In this document: positions 7,175 through 16,974 of the stretch, piece after piece
How positions within the stretch are numbered: the first letter of the stretch is position 1
Layout: every line of letters starts with the position of its first letter
DNA from: Comamonadaceae bacterium OS-4
GTDB taxonomy: Bacteria > Pseudomonadota > Gammaproteobacteria > Burkholderiales > Burkholderiaceae_C
DNA: 64,000 nt
Direction of reading: 5' to 3'
Assembly: GCA_027924025.1 (NCBI GenBank)
Contig: AP026970.1
Span: forward strand, 3,699,025-3,763,024
Translations under genes and position numbers: made by a program
The notes under the pieces: generated by a model
Databases searched by the model: none
Told to the model about the DNA's origin: nothing
What the model saw: only the letters and a program-made list of their open reading frames with translations

Positions 7175-8725
7175 ATGGCGCTGCCACAACAACCCACACG
7201 GTCACCCGCTGCCCCCGACCTTACACACATCGTGAAGGTGCAACTCACCACCGGCTTGCTGCTGGCGGCGATTGCCTTCCCCTGGGTCAGCCCGCTGTCC
7301 TGGGGGCCTAACCCTGACATGCTGCAGCGCTTGGGCACAGCGGGCAGCTGCGCGTTGTTTTTACTGGTGTGGGCCGTGGGCGGACACCGCATGCCGCGCG
7401 CGAGCCTAGTGGCGGCGGTGGCCTGGGGCTGGCTGCTCGCGGCACTGCTCAGCACAGGCATGGCCTGGGTGCAGTATTTCGGGGCGGTGGATCCAGGCTG
7501 GTCGGATTGGATCATGCAAGCAAACCAAGGCACAGCATTCGCCAACCTGCGCCAGCGCAACCAGTTCGCAACACTCACCTCCATCGGCTTGCTCAGCCTG
7601 CTGTGGCTGGCACACAGGCCGGCAGATGCGGCACCACTGGCCCTGCCGGCCTTGCGCACCGCAGCGCTGGGGGCTGCGGTGTTGTTACTGGCCGGGGGCA
7701 ACGCGGCCAGCAGCTCCCGCACGGGAGCCTTGCAGTGGATCTTGATTGCTGCGGTGGCGTGGTTCTGGAGCCGGCGCAGCACAGACGCAGGCAAGGGCAG
7801 CGCTTGGCGCTGGAGCCTGTGGGCGCTGGCGGCCTACCTTGCTGCCAACCTGGCGCTGCCCTACGCCTTGCAGTCACTGACAGGGCAAGTCCCCGCCAAT
7901 GCATTCGCACGATTTTCAGAGGACGCGGGCTCCCAAAGCCGCATGATTCTGTGGGCCAACGTGATGGAGTTAATCACAGTGCACCCGTGGACCGGCTGGG
8001 GCTGGGGAGAGCTGAAGTTTGCCCACTTCATGCACCCGTATGCCGGCGCCCGGTTCAGTGAAATTCTGGACAACGCGCACAACTTGCCCTTGCAATTGGC
8101 GGTGGAGCTGGGGCTGCCGGCTGCGACCCTGCTGTGTGGCGGCGCGCTGGTGTTGGCGGCCCGCGCCAAGCCGTGGCGCGCGCAGAACCCTACCGCCCAG
8201 TTGGCCTGGGGTGTATTGCTGGTCATCGGGCTGCACAGCCTGCTGGAGTACCCCTTGTGGTACGGGCCGTTCCAGGTTGCGGCCCTGTTAGCAGTGGGCA
8301 TGTTGTGCACTACGCAGCGACCGCAAGAGGCCGGCCTTCCAAGTACCGGCCTTCGATTGCTGGCCGGTGGTCTGGCGGGTGCATTGATTGCCATCACTGC
8401 CTTCACCGGTTGGGAGTATTCGCGGGTGAGTCAGCTCTACATCCATCCCCAGGCGCGCAGCCCTGAGCTGAAAGACAACACCTATGAAAAAGTCAAAGAC
8501 GCGGTGCTGTTTCGCAGCGCCGTGCAGTTTGCGTATGTGACCACCACACCGGTAACGCCTGAGACGGCTCACGCGCTGTACACCGCTGCGCTGCAAACCA
8601 TGCATTACTCGCCAGAACCGAGGGTGATTGAGGTGCTGCTGGAAAGTGCGGCCCTGCTGGGCTTGGAAAGCCCGCTGACCGCCTACATCCGCGAGCGGGG
8701 CAAAGTGGTCTACCCGCCGCGCTAA
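7175..8725 (+). CDS. PglL/Wzy-type O-oligosaccharyltransferase (O-antigen ligase family)
   Basis: A 516-residue polytopic membrane protein with about 10-12 hydrophobic segments. The central periplasmic loop carries the Wzy_C-like signature FARFSEDAGSQSRMILWANV and ELITVHPWTGWGWGE, then FSEILDNAHNLPLQLAVELG with the conserved His. LHSLLEYPLWYGPF marks the PglL subfamily C-terminal domain. Such enzymes transfer lipid-linked glycans to proteins (often pilin) or act as O-antigen ligases. No pilin or glycan gene lies beside it, so the acceptor cannot be deduced. It ends with a 4-bp convergent overlap with rarD. Confidence 0.82.
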   Translation: MALPQQPTRSPAAPDLTHIVKVQLTTGLLLAAIAFPWVSPLSWGPNPDMLQRLGTAGSCALFLLVWAVGGHRMPRASLVAAVAWGWLLAALLSTGMAWVQYFGAVDPGWSDWIMQANQGTAFANLRQRNQFATLTSIGLLSLLWLAHRPADAAPLALPALRTAALGAAVLLLAGGNAASSSRTGALQWILIAAVAWFWSRRSTDAGKGSAWRWSLWALAAYLAANLALPYALQSLTGQVPANAFARFSEDAGSQSRMILWANVMELITVHPWTGWGWGELKFAHFMHPYAGARFSEILDNAHNLPLQLAVELGLPAATLLCGGALVLAARAKPWRAQNPTAQLAWGVLLVIGLHSLLEYPLWYGPFQVAALLAVGMLCTTQRPQEAGLPSTGLRLLAGGLAGALIAITAFTGWEYSRVSQLYIHPQARSPELKDNTYEKVKDAVLFRSAVQFAYVTTTPVTPETAHALYTAALQTMHYSPEPRVIEVLLESAALLGLESPLTAYIRERGKVVYPPR

Positions 8726-9612
8726 CTGCCCTTTGTGTCTGCCGCTGCGCGGCGGCTGAACCACCAGCCCTCGACGCTGTACACCCCCAAGGCGGCCCAG
8801 ATCAGGCAAAAGCCAATGGCCCGGGCCGCCTCAAAGGGTTCGCCATAGAGCCACACGCCAATCAGCAGTTGCAGACTGGGGGAGATGTATTGCAGGATGC
8901 CCATGGTGGCCATGGACACGCGGCGCGCACCGGCGGCAAACAAGAGCAAGGGCACCGCGGTCAACGGGCCGGCCAGCAGCAGCCAGCCGATATCTGACGC
9001 ACTGCCCCGGACCAAGGCGCCCTGCCCCTGTAGGCCCCACCACAACAAGAACCCACCCGCTACCGGTGCGAGCACCAGCGTCTCCAAGGTGAGGCCTTCC
9101 AATGCGCCCAGAGCGCCCACTTTGCGCAGCAAACCGTAGAACCCGAAAGTGAGCGCCAGCACCAGCGCCACCCACGGCACATGGCCCGAGAGCAGGGCCA
9201 GCCAGAGCACGCCGGCGGCCGCCACAGCCACTGCGATCCATTGGCCCGGGCGCGGACGCTCGTGCAAAAACACAAAGCCCAATCCCACGTTGACCAGCGG
9301 CAGAATGAAATAGCCCAGGCTGGCATCGAGCACATGGCCGTTTTGCACCGCCCACACGTAGACCAGCCAGTTCACCCCCAGCAGCACGGCTGAGAGGGCA
9401 AACGCGCTCATCACTTTGGGGGTGCGCCACACCGCGCCCAACCAGGCCCACTGGCGGCGGGTGGCCAACACGGCCAGCAACAGCACCATGCACCAGACGG
9501 TGCGGTGCATCACCACCTCCAGGGCGGGGATGGCGGAGAGTTGCTTGAAATAGAGGGGGAAGAGCCCCCAGGCCAGGTAGGCCAGGGCTGCATAAAGAAC
9601 ACCAGGTTGCAT
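8722..9612 (-). CDS. rarD: RarD, EamA-family (DMT) permease
   Basis: A 296-residue inner-membrane protein with about ten hydrophobic helices. It opens MQPGVLYAALAYLAWGLFPL with YFKQLS, the RarD hallmark at the N-terminus. Later segments VLLGVNWLVYVWAVQNGH, ASLGYFILPLVNV and GILQYISPSLQLLIGVWLYGE match RarD closely. RarD (chloramphenicol-sensitivity protein) is a putative metabolite exporter; its substrate is not established. It is last in a leftward run of four genes (DUF962, BASS, chalcone-isomerase-like, rarD) and overlaps the stop of the convergent glycosyltransferase-like gene by 4 bp. Confidence 0.92.
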   Translation of the reverse strand: MQPGVLYAALAYLAWGLFPLYFKQLSAIPALEVVMHRTVWCMVLLLAVLATRRQWAWLGAVWRTPKVMSAFALSAVLLGVNWLVYVWAVQNGHVLDASLGYFILPLVNVGLGFVFLHERPRPGQWIAVAVAAAGVLWLALLSGHVPWVALVLALTFGFYGLLRKVGALGALEGLTLETLVLAPVAGGFLLWWGLQGQGALVRGSASDIGWLLLAGPLTAVPLLLFAAGARRVSMATMGILQYISPSLQLLIGVWLYGEPFEAARAIGFCLIWAALGVYSVEGWWFSRRAAADTKGS

Positions 9613-9637
9613 AGGGCGAGCTTACCCGCCCAAGGAG

Positions 9638-10246
9638 TCATGAGCCGCCAAGCAAGGCAAGTTTGAGCTTGGCATCGGCCGGGCGTTCGCCGAAGTAGTT
9701 GTACATCAGGCAGGCAAAAAACTCCGGGTCGGAAATCTCGGCGGCCACCTTGTTGTTAATGCTGATGACGGTCGCTTTGGTGGGGATTTCGTCCACGGTG
9801 AACATTTCTCCGACACCCATCTTTTTCTTGTCAGCAAAGAGCTCGCCCAGCTTGATAAGGCCGGGTATGCATTTGCCGAACTGCTCGCGCGGAAGGTTGT
9901 CACTCATCACCTGGGACATGGTTTTGCCCAAGGTCGTGGCATCGGTCTCGCGCACAAAACTCACTTTCAAGCGCTTGGGGCCCTTGGCGGCATAGACCTC
10001 TGCAGGCGTTCTGGCCGGAGACGCCAAATACAAGCCCGCCGCATAGACCTTGAACACAAACTTGGTCCGCACACCCGCCCCGTTGAGCTTGAGTGCGGTG
10101 CCGGCCACCTGGGCTTCTTTCTCAAAGACCACGCCCTCGACGGTAAGGCCACCGGTCGGGGCCGCGGTTTGCGCAGCGGCGGCAGAGGCCAGAAAAAGAG
10201 ATACCAGCACTGCTGCCAGTGCGCGGGAAGCAGAGATCGTCCTCAC
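9638..10246 (-). CDS. Secreted chalcone-isomerase-like protein (paralogue 1)
   Basis: A 202-residue protein with a signal peptide (residues 1 to about 25, ending ASAAAAQ). The mature part has the bacterial chalcone-isomerase-like pattern: LKLNGAGVRTKFVFKVYAAG, then AKGPKRLKVSFVRETD and the C-terminal DPEFFACLMYNYFGERPAD. The plant flavonoid reaction is not expected; bacterial members are periplasmic with unknown or fatty-acid-binding roles. It overlaps the upstream BASS transporter by 4 bp (ATGA), so the two are translationally coupled. A diverged paralogue lies at 40891-41496. Confidence 0.82.
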   Translation of the reverse strand: MRTISASRALAAVLVSLFLASAAAAQTAAPTGGLTVEGVVFEKEAQVAGTALKLNGAGVRTKFVFKVYAAGLYLASPARTPAEVYAAKGPKRLKVSFVRETDATTLGKTMSQVMSDNLPREQFGKCIPGLIKLGELFADKKKMGVGEMFTVDEIPTKATVISINNKVAAEISDPEFFACLMYNYFGERPADAKLKLALLGGS

Positions 10247-11115
10247 GGCGCGTTCTCCGGGGGTGAGCGGCGCAGGACCAAAAATCCGAAGGCGGTTGCC
10301 GTGAGGTACATGCTCACTGAGTAAATGGCGGCTGGCAGACCCAACTGCAGATTGCCCAAGACCGATAGCGCCACAAAAATCGCCAAGGTGGAGTTGTGGA
10401 TACCGATCTCAAAACTCACCGCCGTGGCCAGCGGCTTGGCAAGCCCCGCTGCCCGTGACAGGTAGTAGCCGACCAACAAGCTGGCCAGGTTGAAGGCCAA
10501 CACTACGGGGCCGAGGCTGTTGATGGATGCAGTAAGTGCGCTCCACTCTTTGACGATGGCAATCAGCGAGAACGCAGCCAGCACCACCGCGCTGAACGCC
10601 TTCATGGGCGAACCCATGCGTTCGCTGAAACCGGGCTGGCGGTGCCGCACCACCATGCCGATGAGCACCGGCACCATCACAACACCCACCACCTCCATCA
10701 CCTTGCCGAACTGCAGGGGAACCACCTGGCCCGTCTGCAAGTAGGTGGCAATGGCCCAGTTGGCAATGAGGGGGAGGCTGACGATGGAGAGTACCGTGTT
10801 GATGGCGGTTAGCGAAATGTTCATCGCCACATTGCCACCAAACAAGTGACTGAACAGGTTGGCCGACACCCCGCCCGGAGAGGCAGCCAGCAGCATCAGG
10901 CCGACGGCGTAAATGGGCTGCACGCCCAACAGCACAATCAGCCCCACGGCCACTGCAGGCAGCGCCACCATTTGCAGCAGGAGGGCCAGCAACACGGCGC
11001 GCGGATGCTCACGCAGGCGGGCAAAGTCCTGAACGGTCAATGACAGACCCAGACCGAACATCACCAGCGCAAGCGCCAGCAGCAACAAGGTGGGCAGCGC
11101 AGCGGTAAAGCTCAT
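10243..11115 (-). CDS. Bile acid:sodium symporter (BASS) family transporter
   Basis: A 290-residue protein with nine to ten membrane helices. Signature segments are LMLLAASPGGVSANLFSHLFGGNVAMNISL, where the family has its sodium and substrate site, and AVSFEIGIHNSTLAIFVALS near the C-terminus, which holds the second crossover region. BASS proteins couple sodium entry to uptake of organic anions such as keto acids or pantoate; bile acids are not a likely substrate here. Overlaps of 4 bp on both sides tie it to the DUF962 gene upstream and the chalcone-isomerase-like gene downstream. Confidence 0.9.
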   Translation of the reverse strand: MSFTAALPTLLLLALALVMFGLGLSLTVQDFARLREHPRAVLLALLLQMVALPAVAVGLIVLLGVQPIYAVGLMLLAASPGGVSANLFSHLFGGNVAMNISLTAINTVLSIVSLPLIANWAIATYLQTGQVVPLQFGKVMEVVGVVMVPVLIGMVVRHRQPGFSERMGSPMKAFSAVVLAAFSLIAIVKEWSALTASINSLGPVVLAFNLASLLVGYYLSRAAGLAKPLATAVSFEIGIHNSTLAIFVALSVLGNLQLGLPAAIYSVSMYLTATAFGFLVLRRSPPENAP

Positions 11116-11633
11116 GCTGCCAGGCCGGTAGCAGACGGGGCCGCGCCCAAGCGGCGGCGGATTTCATCGCGCACCTCGGTGCGCATGTTCCAGTGAAAGG
11201 CCACCTCGGCCACCAGAAACAAGGGGCCAACCAGCAGGCCGATCAGGTCATCCACAAAAGCAGGTTTCTTGCCCTCGTAGTAATGGCCCACGAACTGGAA
11301 CGCCCAACCCACCACAAACAAGCCAATGCCCCAGCCCAGCCAGACACTGGTGCTCTGCGCCGCAAACCATTGGCTGGCCGCCAGCGCTGCGGCCAACAGC
11401 ACCGCCATGACAACACCAAAACGTGCATCCAAGCGGGTGTAAAACCAGGTGGACCCCAAGGCCACCAATACGGCGGGACTGAGGTGCAGCCCGGCGGCAG
11501 ACCACTGGGGGCGCGACAACAAAATCGTGACGGCCAGAACAATCATCGGGATGCCCACAAAGTGGGTGACCACGTTTCGGCTGTCCTGGTGGTAGGCAGC
11601 GTATTGGGTTAGATGGTCGGTGAGGGTTTTCAT
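11112..11633 (-). CDS. DUF962/Mpo1-like membrane protein
   Basis: A 173-residue protein from the ATG at 11633. It begins MKTLTDHLTQYAAYHQDSRN followed by VVTHFVGIP; the H-x-N-x-x-x-H type N-terminus and the later FQFVGHYYEGKKPAFVDD are diagnostic of the family. Four hydrophobic helices lie between. Yeast Mpo1 is an iron-dependent dioxygenase that alpha-oxidises 2-hydroxy fatty acids, and the histidines correspond to its metal ligands. The bacterial role is unproven. An upstream in-frame start at 11741 would overlap the divergent Crp/Fnr gene and is rejected. Confidence 0.82.
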   Translation of the reverse strand: MKTLTDHLTQYAAYHQDSRNVVTHFVGIPMIVLAVTILLSRPQWSAAGLHLSPAVLVALGSTWFYTRLDARFGVVMAVLLAAALAASQWFAAQSTSVWLGWGIGLFVVGWAFQFVGHYYEGKKPAFVDDLIGLLVGPLFLVAEVAFHWNMRTEVRDEIRRRLGAAPSATGLAA

Positions 11634-11739
11634 AGATGTCTCCTTGGCTTTGGGCGGATCATGGGCGCAGGTATGCTTGCCGTCTGTCAAGTAGCCGACA
11701 CAAAACCACCCACCTAGTGAAAGCCCTAGCCCCGACGCC

Positions 11740-12444
11740 ATGCCCGATATCTCGAGTCATTTGCCCATGCTGCGCAGCGGTCGCTGGTTTGCCCAGCTGC
11801 CACCGGACTTTGCCCAAGGCCTGCTGGCCATGGCCAGAGTACGCTACCTGCAAGCCGGCGAAAAGCTGTTTTTGCGGGAGGCTGCGCCTTGCGGGCTTTA
11901 TGCGGTGGTGCGCGGCACCATCCGCATTTCCGGCCACAGCGGGGAAGGCGATGCGGCCCGGGAAGCAGTACTGGTGCTGCTGTCACCCCCGCAATGGTTC
12001 GGCGAAATCTCGGTGTTTGACGGATCTGCCCGCACCCACGACGCGCATGCGGCCGAGCCGTGTACCCTGCTGCACATTCCGCATGAAGAACTGCTCGCAT
12101 GGCTCACCCAACATCCCGCGCATTGGCGCGACCTGGCGGTGCTGATGGCCGACAAGCTGCGCCTGGCCTTCGTGAGCATGGAGGAACAAACCGTGCTGCC
12201 CGCACCCCAACGCCTGGCGCGGCGCCTGCTGACCATGGCCCTGAGCTACGGCCAAGCCACGGAAAGCGACCGCACCTTGCGTGTGCTGGCCGTCACCCAG
12301 GAACAACTGGCCTTGATGATCGGCGTATCCCGCCAGACCACCAACCAGATCCTGCGCGACTTCAAAGCCCGCGGCGTGCTGCAGGCGCAACGCGGCTTTA
12401 TCGAGCTGCTGGACCTACAGGCGCTTCGCGCAGAGTGCGAATAA
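11740..12444 (+). CDS. Crp/Fnr family transcriptional regulator
   Basis: A 234-residue protein. The N-terminal cyclic-nucleotide-binding-type beta barrel reads GEKLFLREAAPCGLYAVVRG, then PPQWFGEISVFDG. A dimerisation helix leads to a C-terminal Crp-type winged helix with VTQEQLALMIGVSRQTTNQ and ILRDFKARG. The four Fnr iron-sulfur cysteines are absent, so it is not a classical Fnr. Phosphate-pocket residues of true CRP (the RxS motif) are also not evident, so the effector is unknown. It is divergent from the DUF962 operon across 106 bp and could regulate it. Confidence 0.88.
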   Translation: MPDISSHLPMLRSGRWFAQLPPDFAQGLLAMARVRYLQAGEKLFLREAAPCGLYAVVRGTIRISGHSGEGDAAREAVLVLLSPPQWFGEISVFDGSARTHDAHAAEPCTLLHIPHEELLAWLTQHPAHWRDLAVLMADKLRLAFVSMEEQTVLPAPQRLARRLLTMALSYGQATESDRTLRVLAVTQEQLALMIGVSRQTTNQILRDFKARGVLQAQRGFIELLDLQALRAECE

Positions 12445-12464
12445 AGTACCAGCTAGAACCCCAT

Positions 12465-12493
12465 AAAAAAACGCGCCCGAGAGCGCGTTTTTT
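12465..12493. terminator. Bidirectional Rho-independent terminator
   Basis: A run of A, the stem ACGCGC / GCGCGT with loop CCGAGA, and a run of T make a symmetric intrinsic terminator. It ends the Crp/Fnr transcript and can also act on the leftward gap transcript. Confidence 0.85.
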
Positions 12494-12554
12494 GCATGAA
12501 GGGGAGTCCCACCAAGGCTACCGCAGAACCGGCTATGCCGGGCTGCAGGTAGCG

Positions 12555-12585
12555 CCCCCTGCAAGGGGGAGGCGGCAAAGCCGCC
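12555..12585. terminator. Tandem GC-rich hairpins downstream of gap
   Basis: Two adjacent perfect hairpins: CCCCCT-GCA-AGGGGG (12555-12569) and GGCGGC-AAA-GCCGCC (12571-12585). They lie 14 bp past the gap stop codon. Neither has a T tract, so they may stabilise the gap 3' end or be an extragenic palindromic repeat of the kind common in this bacterial family. Confidence 0.55.
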
Positions 12586-12598
12586 ACGGGGGTGAACC

Positions 12599-13609
<1,011 letters not shown>

Positions 13610-13647
13610 TCAATTAAAAAATTGTCGGACTCAAAAACCAGAGTTAC

Positions 13648-15720
13648 TTACTTGCGCAAAACTTTTTCCACGGTGTCAGCCACGTTCTCAGGCGTGAAAC
13701 CGAAGTGCTTGAACAGTACTGGAGCGGGTGCGGATTCACCGTACGTATCCAGACCGACAACCGCGGCCGTGCCGTACTTCCACCAGCCACCGGTGGAACC
13801 CATTTCCACCGCGATGCGGGGCACGCCGGCTGGCAGGACGCTGGATTTGTACTCGGTGCTTTGCAAGTCGAAGGTGGTGGTGGAGGGCATGGAGACCACG
13901 CGCACCGCGATCTTGCGCTCAGCCAACACCTTTTGCGCGGCAATCGCCAGCTGCACTTCGGAACCGGTGGCGATGATCACAGCTTGGGCCTTCTTCTTGA
14001 TACCCACATCCGCCGGCTCGGACAACACATAGGCGCCCTTGCTGATGGAGTCGATGCCGGAGGCATCGGGGGCGGCAGCGGAGTCGCACTTGGCAGCGTA
14101 CGCAATGTTCTGGCGGCTCAAGAGCAGCGCCGTAGGCTTGGCCTTGTTTTGCAAAGCGACGGTCCATGCCACCGCAGTTTCAGCCGTATCAGCAGGGCGC
14201 CAAACGTCCAGGTTGGGGATCAGGCGCAGAGAAGCCGCGTGCTCGATGGACTGGTGGGTCGGGCCGTCTTCGCCCAGACCGATGGAGTCGTGGGTGAACA
14301 CGTGCACCACCCGCAGCTTCATCAAGGCCGCCATGCGGATGGCGTTGCGACTGTAGTCGCTGAAGGTCAGGAAGGTGCCACCGTAGGGGATGAAGCCACC
14401 GTGCAGGGCCACGCCGTTCATGATGGCGGCCATGCCGAACTCGCGCACACCGTAGTTGATGTGGCGGCCGCCCTGGCCGGCTTCGTTGGTCACCACGTCG
14501 CCGGTCAATGCGTCAAAACGCAGGTTGGGCGTGCTCTTGGTGTTGGTCAGGTTGGAGCCGGTCAAGTCGGCAGAGCCACCCAGCATTTCGGGCAAGGCCG
14601 CTGTGAAAGACTCCAGCGCCAACTGGCTTGCCTTGCGGCTGGCCACGGTTTCACCCTTTTGGTGGGCAGCGATCACGGTGTCCACCGCAGTCTGCACAAA
14701 GTTCTTGGGCAAGTCGCCCTTCATGCGGCGCACGAACTCTTTGGCCAGCTCAGGGAAAGCGGCTTTGTAGGCAGCAAACTTGTCGTTCCAAGCAGCTTCT
14801 GCAGCCTTGCCTTTTTCCTTGGCATCCCAGTCTGCATAGACTTCCTTGGGGATCACGAAGGGTGCGTGGCTCCAGCCGATGGCTTCACGGGTGAGCTTGA
14901 TTTCTTCCGCGCCCAAAGGCTCGCCGTGGGCCTTGGAGGTGTTGGCGCGGTTGGGGCTACCTTTGCCGATGTGGGTCTTGCTGATGATCAGGGTGGGGCG
15001 GTTGTCGGTGCCGGCCTTGGCTTGCGCGATGGCCGCAGAGACAGCAGCAGCGTCGTGGCCGTCCACGGGGCCGATCACGTTCCAGCCGTAGGCCACAAAA
15101 CGCTGAGCGGTGTTGTCGATGAACCAAGGGGCCACTTGGCCGTCGATGGAAATGCCGTTGTCGTCATACAAGGCGATCAGCTTGCCCAGCTTCCAGGCAC
15201 CGGCCAGTGCAGCGGCTTCATGGCTGATGCCTTCCATCAGGCAGCCGTCACCCATGAACACGTAGGTGTGGTGGTCCACGATGGCGTGGCCTTCACGGTT
15301 GAATTCTTTGGCCAGCAGCTTTTCAGCCAAGGCGAAGCCCACGGCATTGGTGATGCCCTGGCCCAAGGGGCCGGTGGTGGTTTCCACGCCGGGGGTGATA
15401 CCGAATTCCGGGTGGCCCGCAGTCTTGCTGTGCAGCTGGCGGAAGTTCTTGAGTTCGTTGATGGGCAGCTTGTAGCCGGTCAGGTGCAACAGCGCGTAGA
15501 TCAGCATGGAGCCGTGACCGTTGGACAGGATGAAGCGGTCGCGGTTGGCCCAGTTCGGGTTGGTGGGGTTGTGACGGAGGTGCTCACCCCACAAAGCCAC
15601 TGCCATGTCGGCCATGCCCATGGGGGCGCCGGGGTGGCCGGAATTGGCTTGCTGCACAGCGTCCATGGACAGTGCGCGAATGGCATTTGCCATGTCTTTA
15701 GTATTGGGGGTGGGGGCCAT
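13648..15720 (-). CDS. tkt: Transketolase
   Basis: A 690-residue thiamine-diphosphate enzyme of the pentose phosphate and Calvin pathways. The ATG at 15720 gives [17 protein letters not shown]; an upstream frame to 15861 lacks the conserved N-terminus. Visible motifs: [14 protein letters not shown], the ThDP-binding [38 protein letters not shown], and the pyrimidine-domain [17 protein letters not shown]. The gene precedes gap on the same strand. No Calvin-cycle genes (cbb) are nearby, so this is probably the housekeeping copy. Confidence 0.97.
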   Translation of the reverse strand: MAPTPNTKDMANAIRALSMDAVQQANSGHPGAPMGMADMAVALWGEHLRHNPTNPNWANRDRFILSNGHGSMLIYALLHLTGYKLPINELKNFRQLHSKTAGHPEFGITPGVETTTGPLGQGITNAVGFALAEKLLAKEFNREGHAIVDHHTYVFMGDGCLMEGISHEAAALAGAWKLGKLIALYDDNGISIDGQVAPWFIDNTAQRFVAYGWNVIGPVDGHDAAAVSAAIAQAKAGTDNRPTLIISKTHIGKGSPNRANTSKAHGEPLGAEEIKLTREAIGWSHAPFVIPKEVYADWDAKEKGKAAEAAWNDKFAAYKAAFPELAKEFVRRMKGDLPKNFVQTAVDTVIAAHQKGETVASRKASQLALESFTAALPEMLGGSADLTGSNLTNTKSTPNLRFDALTGDVVTNEAGQGGRHINYGVREFGMAAIMNGVALHGGFIPYGGTFLTFSDYSRNAIRMAALMKLRVVHVFTHDSIGLGEDGPTHQSIEHAASLRLIPNLDVWRPADTAETAVAWTVALQNKAKPTALLLSRQNIAYAAKCDSAAAPDASGIDSISKGAYVLSEPADVGIKKKAQAVIIATGSEVQLAIAAQKVLAERKIAVRVVSMPSTTTFDLQSTEYKSSVLPAGVPRIAVEMGSTGGWWKYGTAAVVGLDTYGESAPAPVLFKHFGFTPENVADTVEKVLRK

Positions 15721-15852
15721 TGAGGGCAGCTCCAAGGGTAAGGTTAAGAAACAGGTGAAAGGCAAAACTCCGCTAATTTTACCGGTGCGCGCTTTGGGGC
15801 CGTTACAGAGCAGTACTGCACCGAATTTGACCCATGGGCTATGCTTTTGTGC

Positions 15853-16974
15853 ATGAGCCAACTCTTCACCCCTTACACCCTGCCTTCGCCCCGCGGCGGC
15901 CTTGTTTTACCGAACCGCATCGTCGTCGCTCCGATGTGCCAATACCAAGCGGTGGACGGCGAAGCGACGGACTGGCATTTGATGCACTGGGGCAATTTGC
16001 TCAACAGTGGTGCGGGCCTATTCACGATTGAGGCGACCGGTGTGTTGCCCGAGGGGCGCATCACGCCCGCTTGCCTCGGGTTGTGGGACGACCGCACCGA
16101 AGCGGCCTTGACAGACAAACTGCACCGCGCGCGAAAGCTCGCGCCGCACACGGCGGTGTGCATCCAGCTGGCACACGCAGGGCGTAAAGCATCCAGCAAG
16201 TTACCTTGGCAAGGCGGGCAGCTGCTGGCTCGCGAAGACGGCGGGTGGGAGCCCGTGGGCCCCTCAGCACTGCCGCAGTTGCCCCAAGAGCCGCCACCTG
16301 CCGAGCTGACCCTGGAAGGCATGGAGCGCGTCAAAGCTGCGTTTGTGCAGGCGGCGATTCGCAGCGCACGCATCGGCGTCGACGCCATCGAACTGCATGG
16401 CGCCCACGGCTACCTGGTACATGAATTTTTGTCGCCGATTGCCAACCAGCGCACCGATGCCTATGGCGGCAGCCTGGAGAACCGCATGCGCTTTCCACTG
16501 GCGCTGTTCGCCGCCGTACGGACCGCATTTGACGGCGTGCTGGGTGTGCGTATCTCCGCCAGCGATTGGGTCGAGGGCGCGTGGGACGTCACCCAAAGTG
16601 CCATCTTCGCGCAGCAACTCAAGGCGCTGGGCTGCGACTTCATCCACGTCTCCAGCGGAGGGGTGTCACCCCAGCAAAAAATTGCGCTGGGTGCCAACTA
16701 TCAAGTGCCTTTTGCGCGTGACATCCGCGCTGCCAGCGGCATGGCCACCACCGCGGTGGGACTGATCACCGAGCCGCAACAGGCTGAAGATATTCTGCAA
16801 GCCGGCGATGCGGATCTGATCGCCTTGGCGCGCGCTTTTTTGTACAACCCGCGTTGGGGTTGGCATGCCGCGGCCGCGCTGGGCGGCCAGGTGGAGGGCA
16901 ACCCCGTCTACTGGCGCTGCCTGCCGCGGGAAGCGCAGAGCGTGTTTGGCAAAGTGGCGGTGGGCACGCGCTAG
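15853..16974 (+). CDS. NADH:flavin oxidoreductase, old yellow enzyme family (YqjM-like)
   Basis: A 373-residue FMN-dependent TIM-barrel ene-reductase. The ATG at 15853 yields [20 protein letters not shown]; the earlier ATG at 15841 is 12 bp upstream. Motifs of the YqjM-type subclass are present: [20 protein letters not shown] with the redox-tuning Cys, [32 protein letters not shown] with the active-site histidines, and [14 protein letters not shown]. It probably reduces activated C=C bonds of enones or nitro-compounds with NADPH. It ends in a 4-bp convergent overlap with the PBP1a gene. Confidence 0.92.
   Translation: MSQLFTPYTLPSPRGGLVLPNRIVVAPMCQYQAVDGEATDWHLMHWGNLLNSGAGLFTIEATGVLPEGRITPACLGLWDDRTEAALTDKLHRARKLAPHTAVCIQLAHAGRKASSKLPWQGGQLLAREDGGWEPVGPSALPQLPQEPPPAELTLEGMERVKAAFVQAAIRSARIGVDAIELHGAHGYLVHEFLSPIANQRTDAYGGSLENRMRFPLALFAAVRTAFDGVLGVRISASDWVEGAWDVTQSAIFAQQLKALGCDFIHVSSGGVSPQQKIALGANYQVPFARDIRAASGMATTAVGLITEPQQAEDILQAGDADLIALARAFLYNPRWGWHAAAALGGQVEGNPVYWRCLPREAQSVFGKVAVGTR

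Noticed and set aside
13705..15723. A 672-codon open frame opposite tkt
   Set aside because: It is a GC-skew shadow of transketolase; its translation is Gly/Val/Ala/His-rich with no domain, while the minus strand gives a complete enzyme.
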